Shown here one piece after another: positions 1 to 11,500 of a stretch of DNA of 64,000 bases (its first letter is position 1; each line of letters begins with the position of its first letter). The translations under genes were made by a program, and so were the position numbers. Below the pieces are notes generated by a model. It saw only the letters and a program-made list of their open reading frames with translations. It was not told where the DNA came from and searched no databases. The stretch comes from Panopea generosa (lineage: Eukaryota > Mollusca > Bivalvia > Adapedonta > Hiatellidae): contig CM055908.1 in the NCBI GenBank assembly GCA_029582155.1, forward strand, positions 19,135,406 to 19,199,405. Direction: 5' to 3'.

Positions 1-360
1 ATAGTTAGTTATATAGTAACATATCATTAAACATCTGGCAGGTTAATCATTTGTATTAGGGAAATTTTTAAAACTATAAATATATAAGCTAAAGCTCTGC
101 CAACTCTTGAGCAACTACTACACAACTTAAAAAGTGCAAAATTTCACATACAGGTCCTTTAGTATTCACCCAGTCTAACAAACATTGGTGAGAGTCAACC
201 TTGTTATGTTATCAAAAAGCTTTGCACTTATATAATGTATAAACTATAAATCAACAATACATGTTAAATTGAGTGTCGGACTTCATGTATTGAAGATATA
301 TAAGTGCATCAAGAAAAATTGCCACAAAACATTTCATATTGATTTTTTATACAATGTAAT
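1..360. other. AT-rich sequence with no gene seen
   Basis: I see no exon, RNA gene or clear mobile element. Degenerate matches to the neighbouring TGTATCAACTTAATACAA repeat begin near the right end. Confidence 0.5.
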
Positions 361-1380
361 GTATCAACTAAATACAAAGTACTGTATCAATTTAATACAC
401 TATAATGTATCAACATAATACAATATAATGGACCGATTTAATACACTATAATGTATCAACATAATACAATGTAATGGACCGATTTAATACACTATAATGT
501 ATCAACATAATACAATGTAATGGACCGATTTAATACTCTATAATGTATCAACATAATACAATGTAATGTATCAACTTAATACAATGTAATGTAGCAACAT
601 AATACAATATAATGTTTCAACTTAAGACAATATAATGGATCAATTTAATACAATGTAATATGTCAACTTGATACAATGTAATGTATCAAATTAATACAAA
701 GTAATGTTTCAAATTAAAACAATGTAATGTATCAATTAACAAAATGAACTATATCAACTAGATACGATACACCAACTAAATGCAATGTTATGTATCAATA
801 TAATATACTGTAATGTATTAAATCAATAAAATGAAACATATCATTATATTTAACCTGTAAACAATGTTATGTATCAACTTAATACAGTGTAATGTGTTAA
901 TTACGTTTGATATAATATATCACCAATATGCAGTATAAGACATCAACTACATGTAATAACTACATATAATGAATAAACTAAATGAAATGTATTAAACTAA
1001 ATGCATGCATGATAAATACAATGAACAAATTAAATGCAATGCATAAAGTAATTAATGCACAAACTATATACAATGCGATAATCAACACTACCATATGTAA
1101 TGCATCAACTAAATTCAATGTAATGCATCAACCAAATTCAATGTATTACATCAACTAAATCCAATGTAATACATTATATAAATATAAATACTTATTATGA
1201 AGTGCTATGTCTTATGCATTGTAATGTAAACATCAATATAATGGAAAGTTTTTTCTGACTGCAGTGTGATGTTTACTCCAATGTAATAACATGCTTAACT
1301 TAATGTATTGTGACATATCAACCGTTGTAATGAAATGCTTATATTAATGCAATATACAAGTAATGTATGCATTGATGTAA
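360..1380. repeat. Degenerate 23-bp tandem repeat block
   Basis: The unit is close to ATGTATCAACATAATACAAT plus a few bases. The clearest stretch, about 400-740, has a 46-bp higher-order unit in which GGACCGATTTAATACACTAT alternates with the basic unit. From 740 to 1380 the copies decay but keep the ATGTAATG..TCAACTAAAT core. Confidence 0.85.
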
Positions 1381-1389
1381 TTATATATT

Positions 1390-4300
1390 TATTATTATGC
1401 TGTGTGATGTTTTGCAATGTAATGAAATGCTTGCCTTCATGCTGTGTGATGCATACCTGATATAATGATATGCTTGCATTAATGCATTGTGATGCATACT
1501 TGATGTAATGATGTGTTTGCCTTCATGCAGTGTGATGCATACCTGATGTAATGATGTGTTTGCCTTCATGCAGTGTGATGCATACCTGATGTAATGATAT
1601 GCTTGCCTTAATGCTGTGTGATGCATACCTGATGTAATGAAATGCTTGCCTTCATGCTGTGTGATGCATACCTGATATACTGATATGCTTGCATTAATGC
1701 ATTGTGATGCATACTTGATGTAATGATGTGTTTGCCTTCATGCAGTGTGATGCATACCTGATGTAATGATGTGTTTGCCTTCATGCAGTGTGATGAATAC
1801 CTGATGTAATGATATGCTTGCATTAATGCATTGTGATGCATACCTGATGTAATGATATGCTTGCCTTAATGCTGTGTAATACATACCTGGTGTACTGAAA
1901 TGTTTGCCTTAATGATGTGTGATGCATACCTGATGTAATGATATGCTTGCCTTAATGCTGTGTGATGCATACCTGACGTAATGATATGCTTGCCTTAATG
2001 CTGTGTGATGCATACCTGACGTAATGATATGCTTGCCTTAATGCTGTGTGATGCATACCTGATGTAATGATATGCTTGCCTTAATGCTGTGTGATGCATA
2101 CCTGATGTAACAGTATGTTTGCCTAATGCTGTGTGATGCATACATGTTGTAATGATATGCTTGCCTTAATGCTGTGTGATGCATACCTGATATAATAATA
2201 TACTTGCATTAATGCTGTGTGATGCATACCTGATGTTATTATATGCTTGCCTTAATGCTGTGTGATGCATACCTGATGTAATGAAATGCTTGCATTAATG
2301 CTGTGTGATGCATACTTCATGTAATGAAATGCTTGCCTTAATGATGTGTGATGCATACCTGATGTAATTATATGCTTTTTTAATGCTGTGTGATGCATAC
2401 CTGATGTAACGATATGTTTGCCTTAATGCTGTGTGATGCATACCTGATGTAATAATATGCTTGCCTTAATGCTGTGTGATGCATACCTGATGTAATGATA
2501 TGCTTGCCTTAATGCTGGTAATACATACCTGATGTAATGAAATGTTTGCCTTAATGCATTGTGATGCATGCCTGATGTAATGAAATGTTTGCCTTATTGC
2601 TGTATGATGCATACCTGATGTAACAATATGCTTGCCTTAATGCTGTGTAATACATACCTGATGTAATAATATGCTTACCTTAATGATGTGTGATGAATAC
2701 CTGAAGTAATGGTATGCTTGCCTAATGCTGTGTGATGCATACCTGTTGTAATGATATGCTTGCCTTATTGCTGTGTGATGCATACTTGTTGTAATGATAT
2801 GCTTGCATTAACGCTGTGTGATGCATACCTGTTGTAATGATATGCTTGCATTAATGCTGTGTAATGCATACCTGTTGTAATGATATGCTTGCATTAATGT
2901 TGTGTGATGCATACCTGATGTAATGATATGCTTGCCTTAATGCTGTGTGATGCATACTTGTTGTAATGATATGCTTGCATTAACGCTGTGTGATGCATAC
3001 CTGTTGTAATGATATGCTTGCATTAATGCTGTGTGATGCATATCTGTTGTAATGATATGCTTGCATTAATGTTGTGTGATGCATACCTGATGTAATGATA
3101 TGCTTGCCTTAATGCTGTGTGATGCATACCTGCTGTAATAATATGCTTGCCTTAATGTTGTGTGATGCATACCTGATGTAATGATATGCTTGCCTTAATG
3201 CTGTGTGATGCATACCTGATGTAATGATATGCTTGCATTAACGCTGTGTGATGCATACCTGTTGTAATGATATGCTTGCATTAATGCTGTGTGATGCATA
3301 TCTGTTGTAATGATATGCTTGCATTAATGTTGTGTGATGCATACCTGATGTAATGATATGCTTGCCTTAATGCTGTGTGATGCATACCTGATGTAATGAT
3401 ATGCTTGCCTTAATGCTGTGTGATGCATACCTAATGTAAAAATATGCTTGCCTTAATGGTGTGTAATACATATCTGATGTAATGAAATATTTGCCTTAAT
3501 GCATTGTGATATAACCTGATGTAATGAAATGTTTGCCTTATTGCTGTATGATGCCTGATGTTATTATATGCTTGCCTTAATGATGTGTGATGCATACTTG
3601 ATGTAATGATATGCTTGCCTTAATGCTGTATGATGCATACCTGATGTAATGATATGCTTGCCTTAATGCTGTGTGATGCATACCTGATGTTATTATATGC
3701 TTGCCTTAATGCTGTGTGATGCATACCTGATGTAATGATATGCTTGCCTTAATGCTGTGTGATGCATACCTGATGTAATGATATGCTTGCCTTAATGCTG
3801 TGTGATGCATTACTGATGTTATTATATGCTTGCCTTAATGCTGTGTGATGCATACCTGATGTTATTATATGCTTGCCTTAATGCTGTGTGATGCATACCT
3901 GATGTAATAATATGCTTGCCTTAATGCTGTGTGATGCATTACTGATGTAATGATATGCTTGCCTTAATGCTGTGTGATGCATTACTGATGTTTTAATATG
4001 CTTTCCTTAATGATGTGTGATACATACCTGATGTAATAATATGCTTGCCTTAATGCTGTGTGATGCATTACTGATGTTATTATATGCTTGCCTTAATGAT
4101 GTGTGATGCATACCTGATGTAATGATATGCTTGCCTTAATGCTGTGTGATGCATACCTGATGTAATGATATGCTTGCCTTAATGCTGTGTGATGCATACC
4201 TGTTGTAATGATATGCTTGCCTTAATGCTGTGTGATGCATACATGTTGTAATGATATGCTTGCCTTAATGCTGTGTGATGCATACCAGTGTAATGATATG

Positions 4301-5100
4301 CTTGCCTAATGCTGTGTGATGCATACCTGTTGTAATGACATGCTTGCCTTAATGCTGTGTGATGCATACCTGTTGTAATGATATGCTTGCCTTAATGTTG
4401 TGTGATGCATACCTGATGTTATGATATACTTGTCTTAATGCTGTGTGATGCATACCTGATGTAATTACATTTTTGCCTTAATGCTGTGTGATGCATACCT
4501 GGTGTAATGAAATGCTTGCCTTAATGCTGTGTGATGCATACCTGATGTAATGATATGCTTGCCTTAATGCTGTGTAATGCATACCTGATGTTGTTATATG
4601 CTTGCCTAATGCTGTGTGATGCATACCTGATGTAATGATATGCTTGCATTAATGCTGTGTGATGCATACCTGATGTAATGATATGCTTGCCTTAATCATG
4701 TGTGATGCATACCTGATGTAATGATATGCTTGCCTAATGATGTGTGATGCATTCCTGTTGTAATGATATGCTTGTCTTAATGCTGTATGATGCATACCTG
4801 TTGTAATGATATGCTTGCCTTAATGCTGTGTGATGCATACCTGATGTAATGAAATGCTTGCATTAATGCTGTGTGATGCATACCTGATGTAATGAAATGC
4901 TTGCCTTAATGCTGTGTGATGCATACCTGATGTTATTATATGCTTGCCTTAATGCTGTGTGATGCATACCTGATGTAATGATATGCTTGCCTTAATGCTG
5001 TGTGATGCATACCTGATGTTATTATATGCTTGCCTTAATGCTGTGTGATGCATACCTGATGTAATGAAATGTTTGCCTTAATGCATTGTGATATATACCT
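1390..5100. repeat. 43-bp minisatellite, about 85 copies
   Basis: The unit is TGATGCATACCTGATGTAAT followed by GATATGCTTGCCTTAATGCT and GTG. Common variants are CTGTTGTAATG, CTGATGTTATTATATGC, GCATTAATG and a one-base-shorter GCCTAATGC. Recurring variant blocks (for example near 2740-3080 and 3230-3340) suggest local multi-copy duplications. Short open frames here (MHHTALRQAYHY-like) are repeat translations in rotating frames, not genes. Confidence 0.97.
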
Positions 5101-5390
5101 GATTGCATTAATGCTTTGTATTACTATCTAATTCAGTGGAATCCTAACATTAACGAACTATTATGAATACCTCATTGCAATGAAATTATCATTTTGACGA
5201 AATTTATGGATATTTAAATGCAATGAACTACTTACTTAACGAAATGTTATGGATACCGAAATGCAATAAACTACTTACTTAACGAAATGTTATGGGTACC
5301 TAAAGGGAACATAATGCTTATTTTGACGAAATACCATGAATACCTTAATACAACGAAATACTTACCTTAACGAAATGCTATCGGCGACTA
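5100..5390. repeat. Degenerate ~53-bp repeat between the minisatellite and macro gene stop
   Basis: Units share CTTACTTAACGAAATGTTAT followed by GGATACC and GAAATGCAAT. The last degenerate copy (CCTTAACGAAATGCTATCGG) covers the TAG stop of the macro gene, so the repeat boundary and the coding end coincide. Confidence 0.7.
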
Positions 5391-5589
5391 TTGTAACTTT
5401 CTTCATGATCCTTCACGGAAGTAACAACCAAACTACTGGAAAATACGTTCTGGATAGTCTGAATGATGTCATCGTTGACATCAACAAAATGAATTTCGTT
5501 CAGGTGTTCTATATTTCCTCTGGAACTGAATTTACACACCCCTCTGACATACTGTTCAGCACACACCTCTTTTGGCATACCGAATATTC
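5378..5589 (-). CDS. Macro gene exon 14: end of macro 4 and stop codon
   Basis: Acceptor ATTTTCAG|GAATAT completes the split glycine to give SISAG-IFGMPKEVCAEQYV, the phosphate loop and next helix of macro 4. IHFVDVNDDIIQTIQNVF is the usual macro C-terminus. The frame stops with TAG at 5380-5378, about 20 residues past the domain. A perfect donor (TTAAG|GTAAGT) lies just beyond the stop, but that sequence recurs in the adjacent degenerate repeat, so it is probably not a splice site. Confidence 0.85.
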
Positions 5590-8500
5590 CTGAAAATATC
5601 AATCGTACGATAACATAACGTTATTTTACAGTGTTTTGTACAATATAGGACAATATTGTACGAGTATGTATTGTGGTGAAAATCATATTGGAACGAGATG
5701 CCGTAGGCACCGAGTCCAATATGGTTTTCGCTACAATACGTACGAGTATGGAATTTTGTTTTACCATGGAAATCCTAGACCTTACTTTATATGGAACAAT
5801 GAGCAAAATTCAACTGTGTAGTGAGACCTATACTGCCTCACCAATATCGCTTAATCACAAAGAGAGGAAAGAAATGAAAATAAAACCTTAACGTTGAAAT
5901 GTGGCTATTTTCTTCAAAAGGCGGTATAGATCTGTTGGAGTTTGTTTCATTTTAGACTATTTATTCGAAAACATGTTAATACATTTCATTAACAACAAGA
6001 ACTGTTTGACAACGGCGTTCTTAACATTTGAAAGTTTGTCGCAAAAACAATAGCCATCAGAATAGTGAAAATGGTCAATAATACGGAACATGCTATTAAA
6101 ATCTAACTCAATTTTCTAATTATAAAAAGGGATGAATTTCATCAAAATACAAGTAAATGTTATGACAATTGTCCATGTCTGTTTTTACTTTCATGCTAAA
6201 CTTATTAATTTTCAATTCAATCACAATAGTATTGTCAGAGATATACGATTTCTAACACACTTTACCTAAATTTCTAACTTTAATAGGGTCAATAATTCAG
6301 CCCAAACAGACTAAAACAGAGTTATCCAATTGTGGTAATTATACATGTGAACTTTTACTGATGTACGAATAGCAGTTAACTGTAATATGAGTTTGCTAAA
6401 ATTGTTCAAAAAAGTATAAAAGGGGCCACATTTCTGCCTAGAATCAAAAGCATATTTCTCACTTGTCCCCTTAGTCATTTTAATAGTAGTGACCACATAT
6501 ATAATGTATGACGTTTCCTTTAGGTAAGGCTGGTAGTTACTGGGACACGAACTTTAACCGAATTTTCCAAGTAAAAAGGGTTTTATCCCATTGGTCCCTT
6601 TGTGATCCGTAAATGGCAGTGAAGACATATATGAAGTGTTGGCATGTGACTAATAGTTACTAAATATTTCCTACCTTTTTTAAATATAAAAAGGATCATT
6701 ATCATTTTAAAATTAAAATAGGAGTTATACCGCTTACCCCCCTTGAATCTCTTTAGAAGTGGCAATAAAGACACATGTGAAACCTTGATGTGAGCCTAGT
6801 CATTGAGTTAAGAGCTTGCCAAAAAACTGTGACCAAAAAGTATACCAAGGGTTACAATTCTGCCTAAAATCAAATTGAAGTTGCATACTTGCCCCTAAGC
6901 CTCTTTTATTGTAGTGACTACACATCACAGCTGTATGGGTAGTAGTTACTGAGATAAAAGCATGCCTATAATCTTTAACCAAAACACATACAACGCTGCC
7001 ACCTGTGCGAATACAACAGCTCCCATTCTCTCCCAAAGTCAAACAAAAAGTTAATTTCATTAGATGAAATAGTTTCCTTGGACCGGAAAATGTACTTCTT
7101 AGTTGGCAGAATAGACATGTTTTATTAACCTGCATGCTGGAGATAAGGAACAAAAAGACAAATTAGGAACACGTTTACTACATGTAGCATGAATGAAAAG
7201 TAAGACGTACGCTAGTGTAAAAAAACATTACTATGAAAGTACCAAATATACAAGAATTTCCCCTGGATGCTCACACAGTATTACTAGCAAGACGTTGAGA
7301 AGTAATAATCATTGCACAACTATGGACCTAGAAGGGTTGACTTAGCCCAAACAGTATTTAATAGGCGTTGTTTTTATCCGTGGAGACGAAATTCGACTAA
7401 AATAGGATGTGTGATTTGAGCAGCACAATACATAACAGGTTTAGCTGCTCTAGATCAAGCAGTTTTAACAAACACACTTAAACAGCCGAATTACATTTTG
7501 TAGACCAAATGAATTATATGTAGAGGTCGGGAAAAATGAGTAGTACTACAATCTACACAACTATGGACCAAACTTTAAACACACACTTGTAACAGTTATG
7601 TAGGGTTAAGATATTACCCACAGATGCGGATAAAGTCATAGAAATTGCTGCATAATTTTGCGAAGAAACAGAGCTAAAGCCAAACAATACTTAACAATGA
7701 AAAATTTCATTCACCAACCCCATCGATGCCGCTGGAAAATTAACACAAATATACTTTTCTGATTTCAAAAATGCTATTGTTGACAGTGCTATTACAAACG
7801 GAATTAAATTTTATCAATTGCACTTGTTTAATGGTACAAAATGTGAACAACTACTTTTTCATATTCAAAATAAAATATAAACTAAACTGATTATAGAGTA
7901 CATGACAAGAAAACATTATTCTACGATACCAGTGTCAGATTTTTTTTAATTTTAGCTTTACCTAAATGTTTTACACCAACTGTATAATGTTGGCACTTTT
8001 AGCCTCCCTTAAAGATGGAATGTGCTTTTTGATAATATTTTATAAGGTCTAACATCAATTATATTAAAGAGGACCAATGGCTCCTTTAAGCAGATGCTAT
8101 CGATAAATACTCTTTTATGTCTTCAATTCGAAAAAGATCAAGTCAAGATTTGTGTCAATTGCAAGGGAACCAAGTGTATTACAATGACAGTTAAATACAA
8201 TATATCATTAATAACCTATTCAACTGAGGTTTGCTTCAAATTACTTATCTTAAAGATAACATAGTTTGCTTATTTGTGGATATTTATTCAGGTGGCTTTT
8301 CTTTTATTTTTTTATATAGGCACCATTCTTCTTAATCAAATGAATATTTGTTTCATTCATAATTGTTCCACATTTTAATTCAATATTTGTTATAATCCAC
8401 ATTATATTAAAATATGTTTTATCTGACCTGCGCTTATTGAGGGTATCCCAACGGACCTATTTCCTGTTCTGTCTGCTTCTTTGAGGCACTTACGCACTGT

Positions 8501-11500
8501 TCGCAACAAATCCGTTTTACACATTTCTTTATCTTCATACTGTTCCCACCTTGGTCCAACAGCATGTATTACGCTCTTATATTTCATGTTTCCAGCCCCT
8601 GTCGTCATACTTTCTGTAACTTTAAGGTTACCGTATGTCTGTACATATGTTTCACTTTCATTTTCAAACTCTTTCCCAGCCGCCCTTGCTATAATTTTAG
8701 CCACACCACCAGCATGAACTAATCTTTCGTTAGCAGCATTAACAATGCAATCCACATCAATATCAATAATGCTACCCTTGTATACAATAACTGTCAAGTT
8801 TTCTGGTGTTGCGAAAGTCATTACTTTAGGTTTATCGTTTTTTCGTTTCTGTTCATTATGATATTGCGATCGCTCAAAACTAAGCATAGACATATGTTGA
8901 CTTTTCATACTCTCAATTTTTATCGCCGAACTATCTGACAAGGATGACTGAAGCGATGAATATTCATCAAGCGGTTCGTAAGCAAATGATCTCCTTGCTC
9001 GACCAGTTGGTTTGACCAATCCTAGTAAGACTTTTAATCTGTGTTTTGCACTTTGAAGTGCTTCAGACGGACCATGTATTTCAATTTCCATGTTCCGTAG
9101 AATGGCGACAATAATAGGATATTCTTGGTAGAGTGTTTCAACAGCAGTATTGGTTTTATTTTCTTTATCTTCTACGTTAGTTATTTCAACAGAGTCACTT
9201 GTGTACGCTTTCAGTGTATCTATCCTGTCGTTGATCAAAGAATAGGCAGTTCTGTCAGCATTAACGATGACTTCACCTTGTTTTTCATCATACTGTAATT
9301 CAATTTTCATCAATTTGGTATCTTTCTTTAAGTTCGCTTGAAGAAGCTCGTACATTCTTTTTTCAACAGCATGAACGTAAAAAGGGCCGTTATCTGGATC
9401 TTTGAGAGGATCTCCAAACACACTGCTGAAATGATCTGTGATGTCTTCTCTCCGTGAATAGTTCATGCTAAATTCGATTGTTCCTTTAACCAATTCAGTA
9501 GATATTCCTTTGCCAAGCTTTTTTATACCATCTGTAATTTCAACCAGTTTCTCCTTTGGATAACGGGAAGTCACATTGGTTGAAACCTTGGAAGTCAACT
9601 TGCCGTAGATCTAGTAAGTATAAAAATAGACATTTATGTCGTATTGTCAAGGACGCATTCTTCAGTCATAATATGTTTGTTTGCTTGTCTGTTTGTTGTG
9701 TTTTAACAAAGTATTTGGCATGTATTTAAATTAAGTACCAGGGTATTTGTCTTCTTAATTGGTATTAAAACTGTTTTACTTCAAAATATGTAAAGCAAAA
9801 CAGAATTTAGACCAAAAAGGGAAATCAATACATATTTAGTATTGCATAACTAGTAGTAATTTAGATATTTTAGCAACTTTTCAAAGGCGTAAAATAGTGT
9901 CATAAAATTTTTAGCAGTTAAAACACTGTCAGTGACGTTTTCATCTATCAAAGTTGTGCATCAAAACAGTTCTACCAAAATCATATATTTGTGATATTTC
10001 AAAAGGTTTTCAACCGATATTAAAATATGAAGCATTTCAATTTAGCATTTAAAAGACTGTTCTGCTCAGATTTATTTTGAGATCGTCCTCCACCAATAAA
10101 ACTGGATATGCCATATATAACCTGAAATTTGTTGAATGGCGCTAAACCCCATTAAAAGGTTAGGTTAATTGATCTTATGTTAGCTATCGATGTCATGATA
10201 TATTCAAACAAACAAATACAATATTTCTGAAAGGAACCGGACACTGTTTGCTCAAGTTACTGAGTAGAAATGAAATACGTTTTTAATGTGAAGGTAACGT
10301 CACAGCCATCTTAGAATTCAGACTTCTAAAAATTGACATATCCCGATTTATATGTTATAGAAAATAATTAAACTTGGCCATATATAAATGCAGTTCAAGT
10401 GCAGAAGTAACTACAAGCTCTTTGATTTAGTAAACTGTGCTTTAAAAGACGAAAAATCAAAATATTTCAGAATAATTATTATTATTATAAATCTTAACCA
10501 GTAAATGTCCCTTATACATGATGGTTAATGACAGGGAAGCTCATTTTTTATATAAAATCAATTTAAATGCATCATTTTCTGTTTCCGAAGGCTCACAAGT
10601 GAACTACTGTGATTGTCCGAGACCGTCGTCCGTCCGTCGTAAAAGTTTGCGTCAAACAACTTCTCTGAATTCGCTTGGCACATACAGGGTGTCCCAAAAT
10701 ATATGATACAGTTTTGAACGTAAATATTTTATTACTGTTCATAATAAATCAAATAATATGTGTATCATATTACAGGTTATACAATAAAGTTTTTTTTTAT
10801 ATGCAATAAGTGGGACTAACTCACTTTGTATGCTTATGACAGACGCTGAAATCTATAACCTGTTTTATAGAATATGCTCCAAGTGACGTCCTTTTTGCTC
10901 TATCACGACGTCAAGACAGTCCCTGAAGTTCCTTACAACTGATGCGCACGTGTTCTGTCCGAATTATCTTATTTCCCTTTTGATTGCATTCTTCAGTTCT
11001 TCTGTGTCGTTTGAAGAATGCAATCAAAAGGGAAATAAGATAAATCGGACAGAACATGTGCGCATCAGTTGTTAGGAACTTCAGGGACCGTCTTGACGTC
11101 GTGATAGAGCACAACGGACGTCATTTGGAGCATATTCTATAAAACGGGTTATAGATTTCAGCGTCTGTCATATGCATACAAAGAGAGTTAGTCCCACTTA
11201 TTGCATATAAAAAAAACCTTTATTATATAACATGTAACATGATACACATATTATTAGATTTATTATGAACAGTAATAAAATATTTACGTTCAAAACTGTA
11301 TCAGATATTTGGGACACCCTGTATTCACTAAATTTGGCGTGCAGCATTGTTACACGAAGCAAATAGCTCCGTGTGAATTTAACAATTAAATTTTCACATA
11401 TTTAATTGTGATCGTAGCTCAGATTTTTATAACAATATTATGTATTTGGATTATATATATATATCAATTGACCTGATTTTATTTTATCTTAATGTGTATA

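Noticed and set aside
1381-4367. Open frames encoding His/Tyr-rich peptides (MHHTALRQAYHY) on the minus strand
   Set aside because: They are translations of the 43-bp minisatellite. The unit is not a multiple of three, frames rotate, and stops end them at random.
5345-5370. Additional donor site allowing the macro gene to continue past 5378
   Set aside because: An in-frame TAG precedes it, and the same motif recurs in the neighbouring repeat, so it is more likely a repeat coincidence.
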